A stretch of 40,113 bases of DNA from Hyphomicrobiales bacterium (GTDB taxonomy: Bacteria > Pseudomonadota > Alphaproteobacteria > Rhizobiales > Rhizobiaceae): contig UBXM01000042.1 in the NCBI GenBank assembly GCA_900469445.1, positions 1 to 40,113 of the forward strand, read 5' to 3'. A program made the position numbers and the translations under genes. Numbering within the stretch: position 1 is the stretch's first letter; each line of letters begins with the position of its first letter. Shown here one piece after another: positions 6,935 to 16,077 of this stretch. The notes beneath the pieces were generated by a model that had not been told where the DNA came from, ran no database searches, and saw only the letters and a list, made by a program, of their open reading frames with translations.

Positions 6935-9900
6935 TGAGCGGCTGCTTTCTGGCTTTGGGTCGAGTGGCTCTTGACCAGACGATCGAGCACCTCGTCCTGC
7001 GGAGCCTCCTCCTCCCCGCCACTGCGTTTCGAAACCCTTTCGCGCAGGCGCGTGACCACGTCACTCACCGTCGTGTCCTCGCCTACACCACTCAAAGGAA
7101 TATCAAATCCGGTCTTCTGCTGGAAGCTCATGCCGAGTTCCATCGCCATCAGGCTGTCGAGACCGACATCCTTGAGTACCTTTTCCGGCGTGATGCTGTC
7201 TTCGGTGACGCGCAGGATGGCGGCAATCTCCGCCGCCACGATCTTGTGCAGGAGCGCCTGGGCCTCGTCGGCTGACTTGCCAAGGATCAGCGCTTCAAGA
7301 TCGATCTGGTCACCATCGGCAGACGACTGCGCATTGCCGGCGGCCCGCATCGCGGTCTCGAACAGGCCAGCGCCCGAGATCGACAGCATGCGCACGGCAT
7401 TCCAGTCGACTTCGGCGATCATTACCGCGGCACCATCGATGCTGCCGGTGTCGCTTGCCAGATAGTTTTCGACCTGTTCCAGCGCATCACGCGCCTTCAT
7501 CGCGGTCTTGCCGATCCGCTTCGACAGGATCTCGTTGACCTCGGCATTGCGGGCGAGGAAGCCGGTATCGGCAATCGCACCGAAACCGACGGCCAGAGCC
7601 GGACGGCCGACCGCGCGGCGCATGCGGGCTAGACCTTCGAGATAACCGTTGGCGATGACATAGTTCGCCTGGCCGGGATTGCCGAGCATGGTCGTGGCGG
7701 ACGAGAAGAGCAGGAACAGTTCCAGCGCGTCTTCGCGGGTCAGCTTGTCGAGCAGTTCGGCTCCGCGAACCTTGACGTCCACGACCGGACGGTTGCGGTC
7801 GTCGGTCAGGTTCGACAGCAAAGCATCGTCCAGCACCATGGCGGCGTGGATGATGCCCTTGAGCGGTGCCGTGGCGCGCAGCTCGGTCAACATAGCCGAC
7901 AGAGCCTGTTCATTGGTGATGTCGCAGGCATGCAGCGTTGCGACGACGCCCTGGACTGTCCACTTTTCCAGCGCCTTGATCGTCGCCTCGTCGGCAACAC
8001 CACGGCGGGAGCAAAGCGCGATCCGGCGAGCACCCTTGGCGACGAGCCAATCGGCCGCGACAAGGCCGAAGCCACCGATGCCACCAGCAACAAGGAATGT
8101 TCCTTCGTCACTGAAACGAACGCTGCGCTCGCTGGCGATCACCACCCGATCCCTGCCGCGAACCGGCGGACGGATGACGATCTTGCCGATCTGGCCGGCA
8201 TTCTGCATCAGACGGAAGGCGCTGCCGATCTCGTCGTAACCGAAGGCGCGATAAGGCAGCGGCACCAGATCACCGTTCTGGAAGAGTTCGCCGATCTCGG
8301 CAAAAATCCTCTTGGTGATCTTCGGCAGATTGACCAGCAGCTGGTCGGCGTCGATGCCGAAATAGCTGATGTTGCGGCGGAACGGACGCAGGCCGATCTT
8401 GCGGTCGGAATAATAGTCGCGCTTGCCGAGTTCGAGGAAGCGGCCGAACGGCTTTACCAGTTCGAGGCTTCGTTCCATCGCTTCGGAGAAAAGCGAGTTC
8501 AGAACAAGATCGACGCCCTCGCCATTCGTGACTTCGCGAACACGCGAGACGAAATCGAGCGAGCGGCTGTCGAAGATATGATCGGCGCCGAGCGCTTCGA
8601 GGAACCGGCGCTTTTCGACCGTGCCGGCCGTCGCGATGACCTTGGCGCCCTTCAGCTTTGCAATCTGTAGCGCAGCCAGGCCGACGCCACCGGCGGCACC
8701 ATGGATGAGGATCGTTTCGCCCGGCTCGATATGGCCAAGCTGAACCATGGCGTAATAGGCCGTCAGGAAGGCGACCGGAACCGTTGCGGCGGCAGCGAAA
8801 TCCAGCCGGTCGGGGAACTTGGTGACACCGTCGCGGCGGACGCGGACGTGGGTGGAGAAGGCTGCCGGGCCGATGCCCATGACCCGATCGCCGGGGACCA
8901 GATCGGTCACGGCCGAGCCGACACGTTCGATGCGACCGGCCATTTCCATGCCGATCGTTGCGCCTGCAAAACCGTCTTCCAGCGCTTCTTCGGGCAGAAG
9001 GCCCATCGACCACATAACGTCGCGGAAGTTGAGGCCGGTGGCCTCGACCGCGATGATGACCTCGTCGTCACCCGGCTCCTGACGTGCGCAGCTTTGCCAA
9101 ACGATGCTGTCGACACGACCGCTGGTCAGCTGGTGGATCGTCGCAGCGTCGAAATCGGTGGTGGTACCATCCCGGCCGGCAGACGGGCCGGATGCCGCAC
9201 GAATTTCGACAAGGCCGTTTTCGCCGGCCAGCCATTCGCGATTGGCGCTTTCGACCGTCGCGATCCGGTCCACGAGCGTGACGGCGCTTTCGCCTTCGGC
9301 ATCGACCATATGGATGTCGATCGCATCATATTCGTTCTGCAGAACGCGGGCGAATGTCCACAAGCCGCCATTGGCCGCATCGCTGTTTTCCCGCGCAAGC
9401 GGAGAACCACCCGGCGCGAGAATGATCAGCCGCGGTCGAGATACAGAGCCGCTTGCCTGACGCGTCATTGCTTCGGCAAGGGCCTTGAAACGAGACAGTC
9501 TTGCGATTTCGAGAACAGAAACCGCCTGTCCGGTGCCACGATCCGCCAGATAGGCGACGCGGAGTGCCGATTGGTCACCTTCCGGAACAAGCTCCAGTGC
9601 CCGCTCTGCCTCGACGGCCTGAACTACGGATGCATCGGCAAAGGACGAAGCGACGAGCTGTTCGGAAGCGTGCTCGGCAACAACGACGAGCCTGCCCCTG
9701 CCCGCTACGGCGGGAGCATCCGGCTTTGCGCGCGAATGCGAAAGCGCCAGAACGAGAGAACCTTCGTCAACCTGTACTTCGTTCACCGAGGAGGTCTCGA
9801 AGCCGAGTTCGGAAAGAAGCGTCTCCGCCTGCGTCGAGGTGGCGAGCTGGCCGACGGGGAATTCGGCGGACTGACTTGCCGCGAACCATCCTTCAGACAA

Positions 9901-12900
9901 ACCGAAAGCGAAGTCGTTGAATGCCGAAGGCGCACGATCGGCAAAGACCATCACAGCGCCGTTTGCGGCGGCTGCGCGGACGGCCTGTCGGACATCCTCG
10001 TCGCTGGTGAGCATCACCTGGCTGGTCAGCCCGGTAGCGACGATCAGATCAACGCATTTCAGACCGGCAAGCGCCCGGGGCTCGACAACGGAAACATGGA
10101 CGTTCTGCTCGAATGCCAGTTCCAGCATGCGCCGGGCATTTTCCTTTGGCTCGGCGATGACCAGCGTTGCGCCGATCGAGGCTGCGAGGCCTGCAAGCCG
10201 CGTGCTGGCGGATTGGCTGGTGGTGCCGAGTTCGACGATGAACCGGACCGTGCCCGCGTTTTCGCGGCAGAAGCTTTCCGCCAGATCGAAGCCGCGTTCG
10301 GCGCGCTGATGACCAAGCGGCGAATGAACCAAAACGTGGTCGAGCGTCGCTTCGCTGACATTGCTTGCACGTCCGCTTTCGGCATCGGCAGGCTTTCCGG
10401 CAAGCGACAGGTGTTCGAGCGCATCCCGGTAGACGTCATTGACCAGCACGGCTTCGGCGATACGTGAGGAATCCTCGCGATAGATTTCCTGGATCAGCTC
10501 ATCCATGCTCGGGAACGAGAATTCCCGCGGGATGGTCCAGCCGCTATCGGATGCGACAGCGATGCCGGCATCTTCGAGCGTGAACATGCACGAGGTCAGG
10601 AAAGCGCGGAAATCGCTCTCTCCAGGCAGCGCTGCCGAAGTCAGATGTCCTTCGCCGTCTGCAAGCGACAATGCGATCTCGTGGCAGGCACGATAGACGG
10701 CCGCATCGATCATCAGCGATGCATTGTCCTTGGCGTCGACCGAAGGAAATTCAGTCAGTACAGGCAGTTTGATGCCATCAAGACCGGCCCCTGACAGAAG
10801 CGGGCTCGGAACGGCGTCGAAATGGAAGGAAACCGTATCGAGCGTGTGATGGCGGCGCAGCGAGGTGCGGCGGAAACGGCAATCCGAAAGGACTGCGATC
10901 TGTTCACCGGCAGCGTCGAACAGGCGGAAATTGACCTTGATCGAGAAACCGCTGAAGCGCTCGATCTCGATCCTTGCCCGTGCGATCGCGCGGCCCCTGC
11001 CTGCGACCCGGATGGAGCCGAAGCGGACCGGGATATAGGGCGATCCCGCCTCGCTTCCCGACAGACGGTCGAACAGCGCGACCAGGCCGTGGAATGCGGC
11101 ATCGACGGAGAACGGATTGAGGTTATAGACGATATACGGATGGGCCGGGACATCAGCCTTGCCGAGTTCGACTTCGACGACATTTTCGCCGAAGGTCACC
11201 GCCTTGGAGAGCAGCTGGAAGCGCGGTCCATATTGCAGACCGAAACGCTCGGCCGTTTCATACACTTCCACAGAGGTGAGGCTGTCACCGCTTTCGGCGG
11301 GCTCTGACGTTTCGATCCGGTGGTCTTCTTCATCCACCGGACGCCGACAACGACCGACGGCATGAACGGTCCAGTCGTCACTGCTCAGCCGCTCACGCGA
11401 ACGGATTTCGATATTGCCGGTTTCCGGGGAAAGGAGCGTCGAAAGCTCCAGCATCCGATCGGAACGCAGTTCGAGCGGGCGAACGATTTCCATGTTGGAA
11501 ACCTCGACCTCGTCGGTGCCGAAATGCGCCTGGGCAGCAGTGACGGCGATCTCGAGGAAGCCGGCTCCCGGCAGGATCGCACGGCCATCGACCACGTGTT
11601 CCGCAAGGTCCGGGAAGAGCTGCGCATCGATATGGTTCTTCCAGTGAGAACCGTTCGGATCGTTTCGCCAGCCGAGCAGCGTGTAGCTGTTCTTGAAGTC
11701 ACGGCCGAAGATATCGATCTCGTCGGTCGTGGAAGGCACTTTCAGCGCGGTCGGTTCGAACGGCAACGGCGGCAGGTCGACAACCGGGCTGCGTCTTCCC
11801 GAATGCCTCGACTGCGCCGGGATCGCACCATGCGCAATAGCGCGCGCGAAGGAACGTGCGACAGGATCGCGACCTTCGACCGGCGTTTCCCGCTGAAGCG
11901 AACCGATCACGGTCGCAGGCTGTGCCTTGCTCTTGGCAATTTCGGAGACGTAGTTCGACAGGATGGTGCGCGGCGAGATCTCGATGAACAGATTGCAGCC
12001 GAGATCGAGCGCCGCCTCTGCAGCCGAGCGGAAAAGCACGGGCTCGCGCACGTTGTGCCACCAGTATTCAGCATCCAGACCGCGTCCGTCGTAGATTTCG
12101 CCGGTGACGGTGGAGATGAAGGTGCAGGCCGCAGCCTGCGGCTCGATCGCCGGCAGCTCCGCCAGGAAACCGTCGCGGGCACTGTCGATGATCGGGTGAT
12201 GGAACGGGTAGTTGATATCGAGGATATGGACGACTGTCTGGGATTTGCGCGCGGCATCGCGGAATGCCTGGATTTCCGCGACCGGTCCGGAAATCGTTAC
12301 GGAATTCGGAGCATTGACCGCGGCGACATGGACATCATCCAGACCGTGCGACTTGGCGAAGGCAACAGCCGCCTCCTCGCTCATCACGGCGGCAGCCATC
12401 TTGCCCTGGCCTGCAAACAGGTGCTGGGAGTGTGAACGCTTGGCGACGATGGCAACCGCTTCAGCCGCGGTCAGTGCCTTGGAGGCATAGGCCGCAGCAA
12501 TCTCGCCGACCGAATGGCCGAACACGACATCCGGTCTGATCCCATAGGCGCTCAGGCTGTCCGAAAGCGATGCCTGCACGGCAAACAGCAGAGGCTGGGC
12601 AATCGTTGCATCGGCCAGACGTGCGCCGAGATCGTCGGCGACGATAAGGTCCGTCAGCTTTTCACCGAGGTGATATTCGAAGAGCGCGCTGAAGGACTGG
12701 AAATACTGGCGGAAATGCGGGTTCTCGCGATAGGCTTCAACGCCCATCCCTGCCCATTGCGCACCGTTTCCGGAAAAGACGAAAGCGATCTTGCCGAGCG
12801 AAGACGGAGCTTCGCCGCGCTCGCCATCGGAGGCCTCACCGGCAAGATGAGTCCTGATTGCGTCAAGAACGCCGCGCTCGCTGCGGGCATCGACGGCAAA

Positions 12901-14358
12901 CCGATATTTCAGCGCATCCCTGTTCGTCGTCGTTGCGGCGATGATGCGGCGGGCCTTTTCAGGCGCAGATACGGAAAGACGTTCGCGATATTCCTTGAGC
13001 AGGGCTTCAAGCGCGTTGGCACTGTGGGCGCTGGCAAGGAACAGCAGATTGTCACCCTTGGCGGGTGAATTGGCCTGCGCGGCCGCTTCGGGATCACCGA
13101 TGACAACGTGCGCATTGGTGCCGCCGAAACCGAAGGAGTTGACGCCCACGAGACGCGCTTCCTTGGCGGGAAGCAATTTGATCGCGGATGTCGTGACCCT
13201 TACATTGAGCTCATCGAAATCGATGTCTTCATTTGCAGTCTCGATATGCAGCGATGCAGGAAGATAGTTGTTTTCAAGCGCCAGCATGGCCTTGAACAGG
13301 CCGAACAGACCGGAGACGGGTTCCGTGTGGCCGATATTGGACTTGATCGAGCCGATCGGAAGCGGCGCGCGGCGCTTCCGGCCGATGACGTTGCCGATTG
13401 CCCAGACCTCGGCCGGATCGCCGACGCGCGTACCGGTTCCGTGACCTTCGATAAAGGCGACACGGTTCACATCGATGCGATTGCCGTCGTAGATGGTGTT
13501 CAGCAGGTCGGCCTGGGCCTCGCGCGACGGCAGGCTGATGCCGTTGGTGCGGCCGGACGAGTTGACGCCGGTCGCATGGATGCGGGCGTAACTGCGGTCG
13601 TTGTTCTGGCGCGCCACATCACTGCGGCGCAGGACGAGGGCAGCACCGCCTTCGGCACGCACATAGCCTTGGCCATTGGTGTCATAAGCACGGCAGAGGC
13701 CTTCGGGCGACAGCATGCGCGCCTGGGCGAAGCCGACAAAGGAAAGCGGGTGAACAAGAAGGTTGACGCCGCCGACGATCGCGGTGTCGATATCGCCGCG
13801 CTCAAGCGCACGGGTCGCCTGATCCAAAGCGACCAGCGAAGACGAACAGGCCGTATCGATCGTCATGCTCGGACCGTTGAGGCCGAAGACATGCGAGATA
13901 CGGTTGGAAACGATCGACAGCGTATTGCCCGTCATGAAGTAAGGGCTGCCGGAGGCCGGATCTTCGGCCGACAGGTTGCCGCTGTCGAGGCTCGACGCAC
14001 CGATATAGACGCCGACCCGCTCCTTTGCGAGCGAACTTACGGGCAGGTTTGCATCTTCGAGAGCCTTCCAGACCAATGTCAGCAGGATGCGCTGCTGAGG
14101 GTCCATCTGCATGGCCTCACGCTGGGAGAGACCGAAGACGGCGGGATCGAAATCATAAATTGCGTCTATGACGCCGGCAGCGAACGTGTAGGTCTTGCCG
14201 GGTGTTCCCTGAGCAGGATGCCAGAAACGAGCAAGTTCCCACCGGTCAGCAGGGATTTGCGTGACAGTGCAACGCCCGGCCCTAAGAACTTGCTGCAACT
14301 CCTCAACGGAATTTGCACCGGGCGCGATACAGGCTCGGCCAATTACTTCTGTCGTCAT
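6931..14358 (-). CDS. rkpA: RkpA: iterative highly reducing type I polyketide/fatty-acid synthase
   Basis: About 2,475 residues in one chain. Domains in order (numbers approximate): KS 1-425 with active C173 in DTACSSS, H308 in HGTGT and H346 in KSNIGH; AT about 525-830 with S618 in GHSVG and a malonyl-type PFHH motif near 720; DH about 890-1180 with HVVDGRAILP (H923) and D1088; a degenerate methyltransferase-like region about 1210-1540; a KR structural part about 1555-1745; ER about 1755-2070 with GAAGGVGL; KR about 2085-2330 with GGIGGFG, an LDD motif, S2223 and Y2236; ACP about 2375-2445 with S2405 in GLDSL. The chain ends about 35 residues after the ACP, with no thioesterase or reductase domain. 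The order matches Sinorhizobium RkpA and fungal highly reducing PKSs. The ATG at 14358 is preferred; an in-frame GTG lies two codons upstream at 14364. Confidence 0.93.
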   Translation of the reverse strand: MTTEVIGRACIAPGANSVEELQQVLRAGRCTVTQIPADRWELARFWHPAQGTPGKTYTFAAGVIDAIYDFDPAVFGLSQREAMQMDPQQRILLTLVWKALEDANLPVSSLAKERVGVYIGASSLDSGNLSAEDPASGSPYFMTGNTLSIVSNRISHVFGLNGPSMTIDTACSSSLVALDQATRALERGDIDTAIVGGVNLLVHPLSFVGFAQARMLSPEGLCRAYDTNGQGYVRAEGGAALVLRRSDVARQNNDRSYARIHATGVNSSGRTNGISLPSREAQADLLNTIYDGNRIDVNRVAFIEGHGTGTRVGDPAEVWAIGNVIGRKRRAPLPIGSIKSNIGHTEPVSGLFGLFKAMLALENNYLPASLHIETANEDIDFDELNVRVTTSAIKLLPAKEARLVGVNSFGFGGTNAHVVIGDPEAAAQANSPAKGDNLLFLASAHSANALEALLKEYRERLSVSAPEKARRIIAATTTNRDALKYRFAVDARSERGVLDAIRTHLAGEASDGERGEAPSSLGKIAFVFSGNGAQWAGMGVEAYRENPHFRQYFQSFSALFEYHLGEKLTDLIVADDLGARLADATIAQPLLFAVQASLSDSLSAYGIRPDVVFGHSVGEIAAAYASKALTAAEAVAIVAKRSHSQHLFAGQGKMAAAVMSEEAAVAFAKSHGLDDVHVAAVNAPNSVTISGPVAEIQAFRDAARKSQTVVHILDINYPFHHPIIDSARDGFLAELPAIEPQAAACTFISTVTGEIYDGRGLDAEYWWHNVREPVLFRSAAEAALDLGCNLFIEISPRTILSNYVSEIAKSKAQPATVIGSLQRETPVEGRDPVARSFARAIAHGAIPAQSRHSGRRSPVVDLPPLPFEPTALKVPSTTDEIDIFGRDFKNSYTLLGWRNDPNGSHWKNHIDAQLFPDLAEHVVDGRAILPGAGFLEIAVTAAQAHFGTDEVEVSNMEIVRPLELRSDRMLELSTLLSPETGNIEIRSRERLSSDDWTVHAVGRCRRPVDEEDHRIETSEPAESGDSLTSVEVYETAERFGLQYGPRFQLLSKAVTFGENVVEVELGKADVPAHPYIVYNLNPFSVDAAFHGLVALFDRLSGSEAGSPYIPVRFGSIRVAGRGRAIARARIEIERFSGFSIKVNFRLFDAAGEQIAVLSDCRFRRTSLRRHHTLDTVSFHFDAVPSPLLSGAGLDGIKLPVLTEFPSVDAKDNASLMIDAAVYRACHEIALSLADGEGHLTSAALPGESDFRAFLTSCMFTLEDAGIAVASDSGWTIPREFSFPSMDELIQEIYREDSSRIAEAVLVNDVYRDALEHLSLAGKPADAESGRASNVSEATLDHVLVHSPLGHQRAERGFDLAESFCRENAGTVRFIVELGTTSQSASTRLAGLAASIGATLVIAEPKENARRMLELAFEQNVHVSVVEPRALAGLKCVDLIVATGLTSQVMLTSDEDVRQAVRAAAANGAVMVFADRAPSAFNDFAFGLSEGWFAASQSAEFPVGQLATSTQAETLLSELGFETSSVNEVQVDEGSLVLALSHSRAKPDAPAVAGRGRLVVVAEHASEQLVASSFADASVVQAVEAERALELVPEGDQSALRVAYLADRGTGQAVSVLEIARLSRFKALAEAMTRQASGSVSRPRLIILAPGGSPLARENSDAANGGLWTFARVLQNEYDAIDIHMVDAEGESAVTLVDRIATVESANREWLAGENGLVEIRAASGPSAGRDGTTTDFDAATIHQLTSGRVDSIVWQSCARQEPGDDEVIIAVEATGLNFRDVMWSMGLLPEEALEDGFAGATIGMEMAGRIERVGSAVTDLVPGDRVMGIGPAAFSTHVRVRRDGVTKFPDRLDFAAAATVPVAFLTAYYAMVQLGHIEPGETILIHGAAGGVGLAALQIAKLKGAKVIATAGTVEKRRFLEALGADHIFDSRSLDFVSRVREVTNGEGVDLVLNSLFSEAMERSLELVKPFGRFLELGKRDYYSDRKIGLRPFRRNISYFGIDADQLLVNLPKITKRIFAEIGELFQNGDLVPLPYRAFGYDEIGSAFRLMQNAGQIGKIVIRPPVRGRDRVVIASERSVRFSDEGTFLVAGGIGGFGLVAADWLVAKGARRIALCSRRGVADEATIKALEKWTVQGVVATLHACDITNEQALSAMLTELRATAPLKGIIHAAMVLDDALLSNLTDDRNRPVVDVKVRGAELLDKLTREDALELFLLFSSATTMLGNPGQANYVIANGYLEGLARMRRAVGRPALAVGFGAIADTGFLARNAEVNEILSKRIGKTAMKARDALEQVENYLASDTGSIDGAAVMIAEVDWNAVRMLSISGAGLFETAMRAAGNAQSSADGDQIDLEALILGKSADEAQALLHKIVAAEIAAILRVTEDSITPEKVLKDVGLDSLMAMELGMSFQQKTGFDIPLSGVGEDTTVSDVVTRLRERVSKRSGGEEEAPQDEVLDRLVKSHSTQSQKAAAQ

Positions 14359-14489
14359 TGTCACTCTACGTTTGTCACAGCCATAGTAGCTAATGCTGAT
14401 TTAAATCCGCGCCAACTCTAACAACACACTTGCCTTCTGTTGTCACGAGAAAAGCAGAATAACCCACTACTTCAACGTGACAACAGAAG
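14357..14489 (-). promoter_or_regulatory. rkpA upstream region with four TTGTCAC motifs and a 14-bp perfect inverted repeat
   Basis: The heptamer TTGTCAC occurs at 14358-14364, 14372-14378 and 14440-14446 on +, and inverted (GTGACAA) at 14477-14483. The last two sit in a perfect inverted repeat CTTCTGTTGTCACG / CGTGACAACAGAAG (14434-14447 with 14476-14489) with a 28-base spacer. No T-run follows in the direction of transcription, so it does not look like a terminator. The arrangement suggests several sites for a DNA-binding protein before and across the rkpA start. Confidence 0.55.
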
Positions 14490-14536
14490 AAAAAATACAA
14501 CTTTTAGAAACAACGCACATACGGAAAGTTGTGCCG

Positions 14537-15715
14537 TCAGTCACTCAAACTATTGGATATGGCAGCGCCCTGAACGGCAATTCCCACCGGCGTACCGATG
14601 ACACGCAGGAACTTCGTCAGATCGACAGCCGGGTGACGCGACGCATAGATGACATCGCGGCTCTTGACGGGGAAGGTCTGGCCGACAAGCATGCTGTCCG
14701 GGCGGCTCATGTCGAACCTGTAGACGATCGGATAATGGCCGTTCTTGTCCGCCTGCATGCCCTTTCGGGTCAGTTCATCGAAGCGGCGCTTGCCCAGCAG
14801 GCCGAGGACGACTTCCGGATCCTCGTAACGGAACAGGAAGTAACCCTTGGCATTGACGGTCTCGTCATTGCCACCTCGGCCGAGCGCGACAGCTTCCAAG
14901 AGGTTCAGGTCGTTGGCGCCAAACTCGATGCGGGAATTGCTCTTGACGGCACCGAGCAGCGTGAAGGTTCTGGGGTCGCGGGTGACGAAGATCTGGTCAC
15001 CCGGCTGCACGTAGATGTTTTCCGACGGGTTTTCGACGATCGACTTCAAAAGCGCCGTGCCGGTTCGCTTGCCGCGCACCAGCGTGACGTAGGATTCATA
15101 CGGCTGGGATGTCGGGCCACCGGCCTTGGCAATCACGTCGGTGATCTGCTCTCCACTCAGGTTGAGGGAAACCTGCGCCGAACGATTGACGGCACCGGCG
15201 ACGGTGACCGAACGCGATGGGGTTTCGCCCATGGCGATGATGACGTCCGGCTCGACTGCCTTGGTCTTCAGAGAAGAAAGGATTTCCTGACGCGCCTCTT
15301 CGAGGGTGCGGCCGGCGAATCGCACGGTCCCGACGTAAGGGATCGCGGCGGTGCCATCCGGCTGGACAACGATTTCGAGCGGGGTCTGCTTGCGTTCGCT
15401 GGTGGAGAACAGGCCATCGGCGCCGGCTTCGAAAATCGTGACCCTCAGCTGGTCGCCGATACCGATAACCGCCCTGCCCGGGCCGCCGCCGATACCGAAG
15501 CGGCGCTTCAATGCCGTCGAAACGTAGTCCGAGACCAGTCTTGCCGTGTGATTGTCGACATCCACGATATCGAAAACCGCGGCATTGATGCGCCCAATCT
15601 CCGCCGGGGAGCGGCCAGCGTCCTGGTTGATCGCGGAAGCCAGAGGGCCTTCACCCGGCACCGCCTGACATCCTGCCAAGGCAGCACAGATCACGATCGC
15701 AGTTACTCGAACCAA
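14537..15715 (-). CDS. Outer-membrane polysaccharide export lipoprotein (Wza/OPX family)
   Basis: 392 residues. The N-terminus MVRVTAIVICAALAGC is a lipoprotein signal with the lipidated cysteine at C16. It is followed by a Poly_export domain (about 80-180, starting at GIGDQLRVTIFEAG, with PDGTAAIPYVGTV) and two SLBB-type segments (SVTVAGAVNRSAQVSL at about 190 and FTLLGAVKSNSRIEF at about 275). Such proteins form the outer-membrane channel for capsule or exopolysaccharide in Wzx/Wzy or ABC-dependent export; PssN of Rhizobium leguminosarum is of this class. The start is a TTG at 15715 with GGAG eight bases upstream and no better in-frame ATG near the signal peptide. It lies upstream of rkpA in the same direction, 172-178 bases away. 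No copolymerase or ABC exporter is visible, so which polysaccharide it serves is not known. Confidence 0.88.
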   Translation of the reverse strand: MVRVTAIVICAALAGCQAVPGEGPLASAINQDAGRSPAEIGRINAAVFDIVDVDNHTARLVSDYVSTALKRRFGIGGGPGRAVIGIGDQLRVTIFEAGADGLFSTSERKQTPLEIVVQPDGTAAIPYVGTVRFAGRTLEEARQEILSSLKTKAVEPDVIIAMGETPSRSVTVAGAVNRSAQVSLNLSGEQITDVIAKAGGPTSQPYESYVTLVRGKRTGTALLKSIVENPSENIYVQPGDQIFVTRDPRTFTLLGAVKSNSRIEFGANDLNLLEAVALGRGGNDETVNAKGYFLFRYEDPEVVLGLLGKRRFDELTRKGMQADKNGHYPIVYRFDMSRPDSMLVGQTFPVKSRDVIYASRHPAVDLTKFLRVIGTPVGIAVQGAAISNSLSD

Positions 15716-16077
15716 ATCTCGATACTCCAGTCAGGATCGCGCGAGGTCTTAAAGCTTGCCCCGGTTGATCCGAAATTTGAGTCCTTGAAAGCACACCGGA
15801 CGGCGAACGACAAGCTTCATAGCTTGGGCTCCCCGGAAAATAAAATCCGGTGCGGTTTTAAGGCCATAGTCATCAGCGAACTGATATCCGGGAATGAAAC
15901 TAAAAAGTTTAACTTAAATGCCTACTAATTAATGTGGTTAACGGGTGCTCCGCGGTCTCGCAGCAGATGTTCGGACGGTTGCCTTCCGTTCACCATCATC
16001 GAGAATCACTCTTGGACACAAGCCAGCTCTATATGCCAAAGCTTGTGGGTATTTGAACCTGAAACGGAGCACTTTCC
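15716..16077. other. Divergent intergenic region between export lipoprotein and membrane protein genes
   Basis: 362 bases. The segment about 15840-15945 is much more AT-rich than its surroundings and holds four TTAA words at 15909-15942, but their spacing does not fit the CtrA pattern TTAA-N7-TTAA. A small palindrome CCGGA...TCCGG lies at about 15834-15850. It probably carries both promoters; I could not assign -35/-10 boxes. Confidence 0.45.

Noticed and set aside
14434..14489. Terminator of the export lipoprotein gene
   Set aside because: The inverted repeat has a 28-base spacer and no T-run after it in the direction of transcription, so it does not fit an intrinsic terminator.
15900..15945. 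CtrA binding site in the AT-rich divergent region
   Set aside because: Several TTAA words are present but none are 7 bases apart as the CtrA motif requires.
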